Assembly (NCBI GenBank): GCA_027422505.1
Contig: JAPQWV010001413.1
Location: 1 to 64,000, forward strand
DNA length: 64,000 nt
Reading direction: 5' to 3'
Source: Craterostigma plantagineum
Taxonomy: Eukaryota > Streptophyta > Magnoliopsida > Lamiales > Linderniaceae
Below, one piece after another: positions 22,451-33,152 of the stretch. The position numbers and the translations under genes are program-made. The notes beneath the pieces are model-generated. The model was given only the letters and a program-made list of their open reading frames with translations, was not told where the DNA came from and ran no database searches. Position 1 is the first letter of the stretch; the number at the start of each line of letters is the position of its first letter.

Positions 22451-23062
22451 TGTTAGGATCGGACGGTATAAACGAACAAACAATTACGGCAGCGAACGTG
22501 TATTGGCAGCCAAGAATTATCAACTCAACGAAATAACAGAAATAACACGGCGATATAACGTGGAAAACCCCCTTCAATTCTACGGGGTAAAAACCACGGG
22601 ACCAAACGATCCAAAATCCACTATCACCATGAGGAAGTACAGTGAATTACACCACAACCCAACCACAAACGAGCTATGATACCAAATCAAAGCTCCAAAT
22701 CACCACAACTCGAAATAAGATCGCAACATCAAATTCGTCACAGAAAATCGCAGCAGACTTCAAAAATTCGTAACTCACAAAACAGACCTCGAAATGAAAA
22801 TCCCTTCGGGGAGAATGAAGATCAATGAGTCTTCTACCTTCTCCTGAAATTTCAGGCCAATCGGACAATGTTTGCTCCTCCAAATGTGAGAAATTCGAAT
22901 CTGTAGCTGGATAGAAAAGTTGCAGAAATTCTCCTTATTACTTGGATGAATGATCGATGGGTCCTATGTGTGGTAGGTGAGATCCCAGCTATAATTGTGA
23001 TGATGGTAGTGGGCCGCAAATTTGGGCTTTTCGGACACAAAGTTGGGAGCCCAAACCCAACA
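22451..23062 (-). repeat. 5' LTR of the copia element
   Basis: A 612-bp partner of 17840-18450, with the same TG...CA boundaries. It should carry the element's promoter. It is followed by the target duplication tcatc at 23063-23067. Confidence 0.95.
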
Positions 23063-23935
23063 TCATCATCTCCGCAGTCGTCTTACAAGCGTATTAGTCT
23101 TTGAAGCCTTTGAGCAAGTGGCAAATAACGTAATACTGCCACAGATCTATCAGAATATTTATACCGTGCTTGATATCATACCTTACACCGGTTCAGTTGA
23201 GCATCTTCCTTCCAAACAACATACATCCCATTCTACAACAATCAATATGCTCCATCGGTAATGAAAGTCCATCATCACCTTTTTTGTCTCGTAATAGCTT
23301 TGAGGAAATTTTGTTGTTTGCTGGCAAAATTCAGTGAACAAAACCAGATACAGTGTCAAATGCAGACGCAGACATATTGGTTTCGGATTTAATACCCGAC
23401 CATTCTGCAGTAGCAGCCAGTGTGGAGTAACTGGAGCCCTCGTACAGTGGGGTGTCGTTGGTCCGTAATTGTTCCTCAAAGCGATTACAAAATATCGCCT
23501 CTTCAGTTGGCATCGTCGAAGTACTCCCCGCAACATCAAAATTAGTAGGTGATGCGTAATTTTGATCGTATACGAATTCTTGATTTGAACCGACAGTACG
23601 ACCTAAGACAGGAACATTTGTTTGGTCGATATTTAAACATGAACTTGTACCTCATTCTGTTGGTTGAAACGATGAATATGCAACTTCGCCGTGTGCGATC
23701 CAATTGTAATAATGTGGCATGAAACCTTTTCTCAACAATGAGTATTGACATCCAAAGGTGGTAGAAATTTACAATTCTCACACTTCTTGCAAGGACAACG
23801 TATTCGACTATCAGGATTTTGAGATGTTGCAAAATGTACAAAATCATCAACTCCCCGTGAGAAGGCCGCTATATCGTTCCTTCGATACATCCATTGGCGG
23901 GTGTTGACGAAACATTCATATATCTCATTATTCAT
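23063..23935 (-). pseudogene. CACTA (En/Spm) transposase fragment, N-terminal part
   Basis: From 23935 leftwards: RQWMYRRNDIAAFSRGVDDF, VHFATSQNP, then RIRCPCKKCENCKFLPPLDV. This is the transposase-associated zinc-binding domain found at the N-terminus of CACTA Tnp2 proteins. Further on come GFMPHYYNWIAHGE, EEAIFCNRFEEQLR and a CRMGCMLFGRK segment. Several frame changes are present, and the copia element interrupts the coding sequence just before TWHATHV. It is non-functional as found. Confidence 0.75.
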
Positions 23936-24019
23936 TTTTTTTAGAAAAAAATAAATATTAATGTTTCTGCATTTTATAAGCTGAATAATATATATATCTA
24001 GATATGATAAGGGTGCGTA

Positions 24020-24496
24020 TAGGGATGCATGGGGCGGGGATTCCCCGTCCCCGTGGGGATCCGGCCCGAACGGGGCGGGAATCCCCGAGATTTATCCCCG
24101 CGGGGCGGGGACGGGAATGATGTCTCCCCGTGGGATCCCACGGGGATCCCCGCCCCGTCCCCGAACCCTCTTTTATATATTATAATATTTGTAATATTAC
24201 ATTATAATTTAAATAATAGTAAAATAATATCAAAATACAGATTAAAAAATATTAAATTAATACAAATAATATATAAAATTATAATTTATATAATATTTAT
24301 TACACAAATATATTCAAATTTATATATTCTATTTAAGATTATTTTTTAAAGAAAATTAAGTGGCGGAGAATCCCCGTGGGGAATCCCCGCCCCGCGTGGA
24401 TCCCCGTGGGGACGGGACGATTTCGTCCCCGAATGCATCGCGGGGACGGGATGGGGATTAGATCCCCGCCCCCGCCGCGCCCCATTGCCATCCCTA
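24020..24496. mobile_element. hAT-type MITE packed with GGGGATCCCC motifs
   Basis: A 477-bp element. It starts TAGGGATGCATGGGGCGGGG and its other end on the minus strand starts TAGGGATGGCAATGGGGCG. It is flanked by the exact 8-bp repeat ggtgcgta at 24012-24019 and 24497-24504. These are textbook hAT (Ac-like) termini. The two GC-rich ends, built of GGGGATTCCCC and GGGGATCCCCG units, enclose an extremely AT-rich core at 24170-24350. It is inserted into the CACTA element between its terminus and its transposase gene. Confidence 0.85.
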
Positions 24497-24599
24497 GGTG
24501 CGTATGATAGAAATATAATAACCGCATCTAAGCTAAAGCTGCTACATATATAGTATATTTGTGGGAAAAGACAAAATGGAATAATAATCAGATCCGCGA

Positions 24600-25048
24600 A
24601 TAATGGCTTTGATAAAGTAAGAGAAATTACTTTATAAAGCGACGGAGATACCGTAGCCATAATAGTGCATGTCAGAAAGTTCATTGTTCATTAATTAGCG
24701 ACAGCTTTCCGTCGATAGCCGTTAAACAACGAAAATATTGGTAATAGTGTATTATTCCAACTTAGCGATGGATAATACGTCGCCAAAAGTTTCGACGACT
24801 TATCCGTCGCTAATTAGCGACGGATGCGCGACTGTTTTCCCGTCGGAAAAGCTTGCGACGGATAGTTAGTCATAGTTTTTTGCCACCATTGCGACGGTAT
24901 CTTAGTCGGAAAGCTTAGCGACCGCGTAGCGTCGGTTTTTCCGTTGCAGAATGTTGCGGCGGTTAGGCTGTCACAAAATTCCGTCGCTAAATTAGCGACG
25001 GTAATGTGGTCGCTGTTTATGTCGCTGTCTTGAATTATTTTTGTAGTG
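24600..25048 (-). mobile_element. CACTA element terminus and subterminal repeats
   Basis: On the minus strand the element begins CACTACAAAAATAATTCAAG at 25048, the standard CACTA terminal motif. The next ~400 bp carry many copies of TTAGCGACGG and its inverse (for example near 24785, 24815, 24915 and 24990), as expected for transposase-binding subterminal repeats. Together with the transposase parts this marks a CACTA element running leftwards from 25048. Its other end was not found, so it is truncated. Confidence 0.85.
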
Positions 25049-25282
25049 TAACTTAATGAACGCGTGCAGTAACTCAATCCTTTTTCCTAATAAGTCTTGA
25101 ATCATATATGTGAAATGTCATAATTGGACTTAACATTGACCCATTAAAAGAAGAGTTGGACCCACATAAGTTAATGGAGTTTCATCATTAAAACTAATGG
25201 TGATGGTTGGAGTAGCCCATCAACTTATAAGCTACTCACCTCTTCTAAATTATCCACCTGTGACTTACTAGGGTTTTATCTT

Positions 25283-25317
<35 letters not shown>

Positions 25318-25407
25318 CCCTCTTCTGAAAATGTGTTCGACTTCGACTAATAATTTATAAATAAACAAAATCTTTCACAAAATTTAAAACTGCAATAACA
25401 TAGTCAC
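25049..25407. other. spacer with TA microsatellite
   Basis: Contains a pure TA run at about 25276-25312 and the 3' untranslated region of the STIG1-like gene. Nothing else recognised. Confidence 0.5.
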
Positions 25408-25853
25408 TCAGGCGTAGCTACATATACCAAATGCGCACGAACTCCCTCCATTGCACTGATTACCACAGCGGCCGCAGTGCTTTTGGTGCCTCAAAGGGTT
25501 CACACACTTCCCGTGGCAGCAAATCTCCGAGAAATTGCACTTATGCCCACATTTTCCGCAGTTTAATCTGTTTGTAGAAGATTTACGCATCTTTTCTTGC
25601 AACATGTAGGGCCAGGGCTTCCTCTTATGCTGCAAATTCTAGGGTTTTTATTGCACTTTGTTAGGCCGATACGCTTCTTTTGCTTCAAGAAACGACTGAT
25701 GACGATATTTTTCGATGAACCTTCTTCGTCGGCGAGAGCATCGTTTGAAGGGTTTATTATGGTTTCGTTCGATTCTTCTGAAAGTGTGGAGGATGTTAAT
25801 GTTGTTGGCATAATCAACAACGTTGATATTAGTATTAACTTCAAGAACCTCAT
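25408..25853 (-). CDS. STIG1: STIG1-like secreted cysteine-rich protein
   Basis: It starts at ATG 25853 with a signal peptide (MRFLKLILISTLLIMPTTLT), followed by a variable acidic/Ser stretch and a Cys-rich C-terminal domain: KCNKNPRICSIRGSPGPTCC, CVNLL, NRLNCGKCGHKCNFSEICC, GKCVNPLRHQKHCGRCGNQC, SSCAFGICSYA. This spacing is diagnostic of the stigma-specific STIG1 family. In tobacco and tomato these are extracellular proteins affecting stigma exudate and pollen-tube growth; other members act in stress or peroxisome-related roles. One base is missing near 25583 between CVNLL and NRLNC, so the two halves lie in different frames. About 148 codons, the normal family length. Single exon. Confidence 0.9.
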
Positions 25854-27573
25854 TGGTTTGGATTGGATCTAAAAGTAAACGAAATTTCGCGGTGTTTTTT
25901 TTTTTTGTTGTTGTTGTTAAATTGTGAGATTTGAGATGGAATAGGAAATGTTTAAGGGAGTATATATAGAGGTTGATGTTGCATGGGATAAGAGTATATT
26001 ATCGTGTAAGTATGTAAATGAGATAATGGAGAAGTCTTTATTATCAGCCGTTCACAAAGTCAACTACCTAAATTAGGCATTCGTTTACGAAGAATATGTA
26101 GTTCAACGATATAAAATACGAGTCCGCTTCGAGCCGAACATTGTTAGTTTTTTTTACTCAAGCTCGATTTTGGACATAAATTGTTACTTCTGCTCAAAAA
26201 TAACAAAAGGGTTCTATGTATATAGATATATATATATATATGTTTAACGAAAGGCTTGATAATGCTAGAATTAAATAAATTCAGTTAAACTTGTTCGAGT
26301 GCAAACTCGAATCGATTTTTACAATTAGAGGTCGATCTGTCGAAAGGGCGTTTGACCTTACAAATTACGAAATGGCGGAAGTTATATGGAATTGTGGAGA
26401 TGTTAGGATTAGGACCATCTTTTTAAAAGTAATATTTTTACGGAATTGAGTCACATATCTTGTTCTTGTCCTTAGAGTAGTACATAGCATACGGAACTTT
26501 ATGAGAAAAGGTTTGAATATGACGACGATATATTGCTACATTTTGACAGGGATCGTGATACTTATCTTGGGTCAATGTTTGGCCATATTAGATTCTACAC
26601 GAAGGAAACTTTTGAAGTTTGACGTTGTTATTAAAGAGGAAACATACATATTTATTACCCCCCGTAGTATATATGGTGTAGAATGATGAAATATATATCA
26701 CGTCATCCGTTTTTTTTTTACCTTTGAAATATCATATACATATATAGGGGGGCGGGTATACAGCACTGACATTGCAATGTTCAAAAAGGTCAACGCTTTA
26801 AAATATGTAATTTTGACTTTCAAGAATTTGACCATTTGGTTGGTTCTAATGTTTGCACTTCCTTTCTAGATATGTGGCTTTGGGGACCGAAGAAAGAAAC
26901 AAAGGAACGTGCGGGGTTGGCATTCATTTCGCAACTTGTGCAGTGATCTGTTTCTTGTTTCCTCGTATATTCGTGTAAAAAACAAAGTGTTTATTATTGT
27001 AAAACTTACCATGTTATTTTTTCATACGTAATGAATATTGGTGTCTCGCAATTATAATATGAAAATTTTCGGATGCGGTATTGTATAAAGTAAAATGCAC
27101 ACAAAATTAAATTCAAAATACTTCTTATAAGTTATAACAGAGAGTATGCATTATAATTAGGGTACTATATAGTTTAAAAACTTAAGAGAATATGCATTAT
27201 ACATTCATCATCCTATATGTAAATAAGATATTGATATATACACACTTTATTCCAATTCCATCATGCTTATCTGGGTTCACCATCATGTTAACACGTGGCA
27301 TTATCCCTCGAGGGACTTAAAAAATCTGTAACTTCCTAAAAATGTCACCATTCAAATGATTAATGCCGTTAATTATCATTAGCATGAAAGTCCCTGCGTT
27401 TTGTACGGCACACGTCCCCTTGTTTAATGCTGTTTTACAACTCATAAAATGACTTTTTTTTCTCCTATTCACCAATGACATTTAATTGGATGGGATTAAT
27501 TACAGACTAATCATTTCACCTTCCACACGACGTCACACTTTCAAACCCAACCAACACACCAAAATTAGTCCCT
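25854..27573. other. intergenic region between divergent genes
   Basis: Carries the STIG1-like upstream region (a poly-T and GTT run near 25890-25920) and the nsLTP upstream region. AT-rich, with a TA run near 26220-26240. The short open frame at 26501-26686 is not convincing. No gene seen. Confidence 0.4.
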
Positions 27574-27583
27574 CTATAAATTA
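27574..27583 (+). promoter_or_regulatory. TATA box of the nsLTP gene
   Basis: ctataaatta, about 72 bases before the ATG at 27655, is a good plant TATA motif followed by a CT/CA-rich leader. Confidence 0.55.
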
Positions 27584-27654
27584 AGCCATACATCTCTTCT
27601 CGTTCACATCATATCACTACTATACAATATACAGCACACATTGATTATTACAAA

Positions 27655-28017
27655 ATGATTTGCAGCACTAATCTTCGTAATATTCTAACAGGGCTCGTCG
27701 TTCTCTCCCTAATAGTGTTCAGCCCACAAACGTGCAATGCTCTTTCATGCACGCAATCCCTTGAGTACTTAACTCCATGCGAGCCTTTCTTACTAGGGTT
27801 TGGTGACGTCACCTCTAACTCACCATGTTGCTTAAGCGCTCGAGCACTGTCCGTGGCTGTTTCCTCGGAAGCAGACCGTAAAACACTTTGTCAGTGTATC
27901 AAACAAGTCGAAACTATAGTTAGCGTCAATCAAGACAAAGCCAAGCAACTTCCTCAGCTTTGCAATATCACTTCTTCCTCCTTTAACATCCTCCCCAATG
28001 CCGATTGTGATGCGTAA
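27655..28017 (+). CDS. non-specific lipid-transfer protein, type 1-like
   Basis: 120 codons with an N-terminal signal peptide (hydrophobic ILTGLVVLSLIVF, cut likely after CNA). The mature part carries the eight-cysteine motif: C-x9-C (CTQSLEYLTPC), CC in SPCCLSAR, CQC in KTLCQCIKQ, then QLC and a final DC. This is the nsLTP fold, a four-helix secreted protein with a lipid tunnel that acts in the cell wall or cuticle. The mature length of about 90 residues fits type 1. Unlike nearly all other genes here it needs no frame repair. The next gene to the right on this strand is a second lipid-transfer protein, with little sequence likeness beyond the motif. Confidence 0.85.
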   Translation: MICSTNLRNILTGLVVLSLIVFSPQTCNALSCTQSLEYLTPCEPFLLGFGDVTSNSPCCLSARALSVAVSSEADRKTLCQCIKQVETIVSVNQDKAKQLPQLCNITSSSFNILPNADCDA

Positions 28018-28996
28018 TAATGACTGTTATATGTCCATTACCATTTTTCTATCATATTTTAAGCAATGAAGTCAAAGATAAAATGTAGAAGTAATTGTAC
28101 TTATTGCTAATGTGCAGGAGTGAGACTTTGAATGGTGGTGCACCTGGGAATAGTCCTGATATCGGCCATGGTTAAACGCCATCTTTCTAAATAAAGGTCT
28201 ATTTTTTTATCTATTTTTTCCTCTCTATACCTATGTTTAATCTTTATCTTCTTAATATTGAAAATTTGAAATTTTCTATGATGGACTTTATATCCTTTTG
28301 TTTTTCCCTTCAGGAAAGAAAGCTATGAGTGAAGCTCCGAGAAGAATGGACGTGGGATTTATCTCATTTTGATTCTTATTATATATATTTATGTAACAGA
28401 TGATGTGTGATTCGGTTAATGAGATAAATCTCTAGTTCATTATCTTGAACTACGTTCTACTTTACATTTACTCTAATTAATGATATTCAATGATAATATA
28501 ATCATAACAAAATTAAAAAGCTTAAAAGAGTAATTGAAATAAAAAAGAAATATCGTATTAGAGGGAGGATATAAAGTTAAACCTAAAAATTGGTGATTGT
28601 AGTTAGAATTAAGTGACCAAAATAAAATTTCGTTTACCAATTTATATAAATTAATATATGTCAACAGAAGTATCAATTAGCTAACCCAATCCCGCCTTCG
28701 GAAACATCTAGCACCTAACATTGAGCTCGAATGACTGATTTTGCTACATACAGCTCGTAGTTAAGGTTTTAAAATAGAAAAAAAGAGCTGACTAGGACCT
28801 GGAAAACTATCATCTCAGAGCTGTAACACCAATTAAGTTCTCTAATTTTATTATGGCAAAATTACCAGCATATATCTCAAGAATCCTGATTTGTTACCTT
28901 AAATATCCTCGTAATTACTACCATCAACGACACGCACCACAGCTCATCGTTCACTGTTCCACCGACGCCAGCCAAGAAAACCTAAACAGCCTCCGT
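28018..28996. other. spacer between two lipid-transfer protein genes
   Basis: 3' untranslated region of the first gene and promoter of the second. AT-rich. The open frame at 28853-29107 overlaps the next start and is not supported. Confidence 0.4.
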
Positions 28997-29009
28997 CCTA
29001 TAAATAAAC
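28997..29009 (+). promoter_or_regulatory. TATA box of the second lipid-transfer protein gene
   Basis: cctataaataaac, about 90 bases upstream of the ATG at 29089. Confidence 0.5.
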
Positions 29010-29088
29010 ACCCCATTACAAACACATGGACTCACGGACGAAAAGAAAAGAAAAACGTTAAACGCACTTACAAACCAAATCAAAATTC

Positions 29089-29790
29089 ATGGCTAAGAAA
29101 CCAATGACGCCAATGTTCATTACCTTCGCCTTCTTAGCTCTGCTCTATAGCAGCACGGCCAAGGCAAACGTGGTCGACTGCGGCTTTGCCCTTACGAGCT
29201 TATTTCCATGTATCGAATTTCTCAGAAGCGAAATTCCATCTACGCCCTCGGCCAGCTGCTGTAGTGGGGCCGGCGGTTTGCTCATCGGGCCAACCCTAGA
29301 CATCACAGCTTATGCCAATGCTTTAGGGCAAATCCATTATCTCCAAGTTTATTACAGTCCAAGGCCGTACAGCTCCCAGCCCAATGCAACCTCCCTAGCT
29401 TCTTGCCTCTCATGGGTTGCCTGTAATAAAATAATAATAATAATTACTCTCTTACAAACTCTCTCTCTCTTTTTTTTTTTATTTTAATTTCATCTATGTG
29501 ATTATAAAAATGCTTTCTTTTTTTGTTCTTAAAAAATAGGGTTCCGAGTAACGGTGCTTTGCCTGTTCCACCGTTTGTTCTTCCAATCCCGGGAAGTGGT
29601 GGTTTGCCTATTCCGCTTTTGTTCCAATCCCGGGAAATGGTGCTTTGCCTATCCGGGAAATGGCGTATTTCCAGTTCCGCCCCTCGTGCCTATCCCGGGA
29701 TTAGTCACGCCTATTTCTCCAAGGGCTCCGTGGTTGTCGCCGCCTATTTCTCCGGCGTCTTCGCCGATAGCTTTGCCGCCGGCGGCGTAA
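29089..29790 (+). CDS. lipid-transfer protein with proline-rich tail (LTPG-like), two exons
   Basis: Exon 1 (29089-29422) encodes a signal peptide (FITFAFLALLYSSTAKA) and an eight-cysteine domain: VDCGFALTSLFPCIEFL, SASCCSGAGG, then in a shifted frame LCQCFRANPLSPSLLQSK, LPAQCNLPSF, PLMGC. One break lies near 29285-29310. A GT donor at 29423 and an AG acceptor before 29540 join LMGCL to exon 2 (29540-29790), which is low-complexity: repeats of ALPVPPF, LPIPGSGGLPIP, PIPGNGALPIPGNG and a Ser/Pro-rich end, SPPISPASSPIALPPAA. One or two small breaks are likely in exon 2. A lipid-transfer domain followed by a Pro-rich tail is the layout of LTPG proteins at the plasma membrane or wall, but I see no clear GPI-type hydrophobic C-terminus. 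Confidence 0.75.
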
Positions 29791-31499
29791 AATAATTATT
29801 ATTTGAGTTATGGATGATAAATTATAGTTATGTCTTATTAGTTGGTTTGGTTCTTAATATATATTTCTATGTAATGGATATTATTGTCTAGTTCCTGATC
29901 ATGTAGCAAAGGCATGCGTCGTCTACTATTATCGGAGTTTGGAACACATTGCAACTTAAGATTAGATTAAGATGTCAATTAATAACGATAATGTTTGCAA
30001 AGAAAAAGAAAATAATAATAATACTACTACTGTATAATAACAGTAATAACATAATAATAATAAAGGAAAAACAAAAGAAAAGGTTGGACATTAATCGGGC
30101 TAAAATGAATAAATTGACCCAAACAATATAAGGCCCGTAAACAACGGAAAAATAGTTAAATACTTAAGTAATTAAATTAACTTGACAATTGAATAATATG
30201 GACCAACCTAGTTTTCTTTGATTTTATCGTTGCACATGATGAGTTTGATATTGAAAGTTTGACAGAGACAGACTACCTATAGTTAAAAAGTCCTACTTGC
30301 ATATTCAATGAGCTCATAGTGAACCGACCATTACGTCTTGTTTAGTAAAAAAAGAATTATAAAAATAAACTTTATTTATAAATATATATTGTATACAGTA
30401 TAAGACACTTTATTGCCTTTCGGTCGCTGTCAAACATAGAAATAAACGCACACGGCTTTTTTTGAGCAAGTCGATCGATAGTCTTTGTGAAACAATTATC
30501 ATAACGAGTTGCATAGTAATGTATAAAAAGCATAAATAAGGGTCATGTTAATTACGAGCCATCTTACCAATTTTTTATAAATAAAATTATATATTTTGTC
30601 TTGATCGCTTATAACAGTACCGTAGCCCAAGCCCTTTTATTTTTATAAAAACAAAGAAAACAGATGTCCCATAGGCACGTGGAAGTTGTTATCAGTGCAG
30701 TGATATAGGGCGATTTAATTGTAGGGGCCATTTTTTATTAAATGTATAATTAATGAATATTTTGTAGCTTTAGGAAGTAGGAGCAAACAAATGCCAAATA
30801 AAATAAAATAATCCCTATCGACGTCCAATTTTATTCTGTCCGTTTTCGGATTCTGACCAAGTTAAAAAAGCCCCACTTCTCAGTTTCATCCCACTCTGTA
30901 ATTATTAAATTAAATGCTCTTTATGTGTGCGGTTGTGATTATATAAGAAACGTCCTATATATTACAGCTTATGAGTAGGAGTATCCATCTCACCAGAGAT
31001 AAGTGTCGATAAGCAGTTGAGTTGCAAACGTGGCGAGGTTGTAGCTCTTTTTATTTGGGACATCTATCTCCAAGAAAAAAAAAAACAGAAGAAAAGAAGG
31101 TTATGGATTGAGTATATCATGATAATCGATTTTTTTACATCATTGGAATATTGAAACAAAGATTGACCATAATATCTATTCAATCAAGTCAAGCCACATT
31201 TTCACGGTTGATAATTTAATTAAAGTTTAGAAACCATGATTTAGTGATATTAGTCAATTACTAATTAACAATAGAATCAACACGCTTCGCTCTTATCCAT
31301 GACCCAATCACGAGTCCGCATATCTTTTAGAGATGATGCTGACGTCATCATTCAAACTATGTATCCATATCACTCATTCATTGTTACACAAGAAATTCTT
31401 CACCCTCTAAATTTCCGTTAGATATATCAATAGATCGGATATTGCCTTCCATCGTCTCACTAACCAACCTTTCAGTTTTACCCACACATCTCTCTCCCT
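29791..31499. other. intergenic region
   Basis: AT-rich, with an AAT-type run near 30000-30065. It ends in the promoter of the Ser-rich protein gene. No coding gene, RNA gene or element end recognised. Confidence 0.4.
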
Positions 31500-31502
31500 C
31501 CT

Positions 31503-31507
<5 letters not shown>

Positions 31508-31562
<55 letters not shown>
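31508..31562. repeat. CT microsatellite in the 5' leader
   Basis: A long uninterrupted CT run about 75-130 bases before the ATG at 31638. CT-rich leaders are frequent in plant genes, and the repeat length may be variable. Confidence 0.9.
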
Positions 31563-31564
<2 letters not shown>

Positions 31565-31637
31565 AAGTCTCTGCTTTTTTTCACACAAGCTCGTCTCTTT
31601 CTTCTCCCAGAAGAGAGAAAGGAAAGGTTTTTGTTGA

Positions 31638-32628
31638 ATGGTACAAAAAGCTCTTACATACATGGAGGAGTTAGAAAATGAACCAAGTCCACCTAAATCT
31701 CAAGCTGAGATCCTCAGCCCATGTAGCAGTGGAAGAAGAAGCAGCGATGATTCAAACTCGCCAGAGTTTGAATTTTGGAATATTACGAGAAATCCAACTT
31801 CTTTTCCTCAACCAAATCTACTCTCTGCTGATGAGCTGTTCGCCGACGGCGTTCTACTGCCCCTCGATCACCTCCACGTCTCTTCCGACGAGCCTGAGAT
31901 GCCAACGCCAGAGCCTGACGCGGCGCCGACCTCAAATCGACCGCTGTCGCCGCCGCCCCGGCGCCGACTGCATCGAAGCGGTGGAGGGACATCATCATCT
32001 TCAGGAAAACGTTGCTAAGAGTGGCGTGAAAGAGAGTATAAGTAAGAAAGGAGAGTCGAAGAAGAACGGTGGTGGTGTGGGGAAGGCGGCGGAGCTGAAT
32101 ATCAACATCTGGCCGTTTAGGAGGAGCAGTTCCGCCGGAAACGTCGGACCTCGGCCGAGGGTCGGCGGGTCTTCAGGCTTTGCCGGTCGAAAGGCGAGCA
32201 GCGCACCGTGCTCGAGGAGCAACTCCGGCGGGGATTTGAAGACCCGCAAAGTGCCGACCAGTCCCAGTAGGGTCAACGGCGGCGGCGTTCATTTGGGAAG
32301 GACCAGCCCTGTGTGGCAGGTTCGCCGCGGCGTCGGAGGAAAGGGCAGCGGCGGTGAGAAGGGTCTTGGGAGGGTCGACGTTCGAAGGAAACAACCGTCG
32401 GCGGCGGCTGCTGGCGGCGGAGGTAAGAGGGTGCTCAGTTTGAACGTGCCGATGTGTATAGGATATAATAGGAGTACAAATCTGAGCTGTAGGAGCGATG
32501 GGAATAGCGCGGTGGGCGTTCCGGCCTCCGCCGTCGGCCGAGGAGGGGCCGTCGCCGGCGATGGGGTACGCGGCGGCGGTAATATGTTATTTGGAATTAA
32601 GAACCTTTTCGCCAAGAAAGTGTATTAA
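31638..32628 (+). CDS. plant-specific Ser/Gly-rich basic protein with EFEFW and SADELFADGVLLPL motifs
   Basis: An uncharacterised plant family. The N-terminal half has SPEFEFWNITRNPT and LLSADELFADGVLLPL. The middle has a basic KRWRDIIIFRKT segment. The C-terminal half has NINIWPFRRSSSAGN, SRSNSGGD, GRTSPVWQVRRG, LSLNVPMCIGYNRS, NLSCRSDGNSA and the conserved end FGIKNLFAKKVY. The layout recalls membrane-associated kinase regulator (MAKR/BKI1-like) and DUF1645-type proteins, which combine an acidic F-E-F motif with basic Ser-rich regions, but I do not claim a function. Two one-base breaks lie near 31960-32020, where the KRWRDI segment sits in the third frame. Single exon, about 330 codons. Confidence 0.7.
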
Positions 32629-32707
32629 TAGTTTTAAATTACAGTTAATATATTCCTATCTCTGTGCTTGGCCTTTTGTCCTTTGCCCTTATGGCATGTC
32701 ACGATTG

Positions 32708-32757
<50 letters not shown>

Positions 32758-33152
32758 GCTGTTATATCATGCTGAATTTCCAAACGTAGCAACACAAAAA
32801 GCCATTCGAGACATTAACCATTATCAAGTGTAGTTGTCCAGCGATTTATTACAATACACGCGTTGGTTTTGAACATTGTTAAGAAGTAGAAAGCATCATA
32901 GGGTCCGAAGACAGTTTTTGTACCTCACATGACTAAGTTTTATTCTACTAGCCCCTTTCATGTCATATTAGATTAAATGTGGTTTCAATTATAGAGTCGA
33001 GGATGAGAAATCAGATTAATATTTGATGACTATCGAATACGAATATAATATTTTCCGACTGAGATTCCTTTGCAATCACTTGATATATACACACATGGCA
33101 TCGACATACCCAATACAAGTTAATCAAAACAAATTACAAATTGTAGATGAGA
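32629..33152. other. convergent intergenic region with TA microsatellite
   Basis: The 3' ends of two convergent genes meet here. A TA run of about 40 bases lies at 32712-32752. Nothing else recognised. Confidence 0.5.

Larger units (their letters stand above)
17840..23062 (-). mobile_element. complete Ty1/copia LTR retrotransposon, recent insertion
   Basis: A 5223-bp element with paired LTRs, a 5-bp target duplication (tcatc), a tRNA-iMet-type primer site, a polypurine tract, and a gag-pol reading in the order gag, protease, integrase, reverse transcriptase, RNase H. That order defines Ty1/copia. Near-identical LTRs show it inserted recently. It sits inside a CACTA transposase gene, so it is younger than that element. 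The pol frame is broken at several places, but the breaks resemble those seen in host genes, so the element may be intact in the real genome. Confidence 0.95.

Noticed and set aside
24640..25048. Dense GCGACGG repeats as a possible CRISPR-like or satellite array
   Set aside because: Spacing is irregular and orientation mixed, and they end at a CACTACAA terminus, so they are CACTA subterminal repeats.
31478..31681. Ser/Leu or Arg/Glu repeat proteins at the CT run
   Set aside because: Direct translations of the CT microsatellite. The same occurs at 40656-41057.
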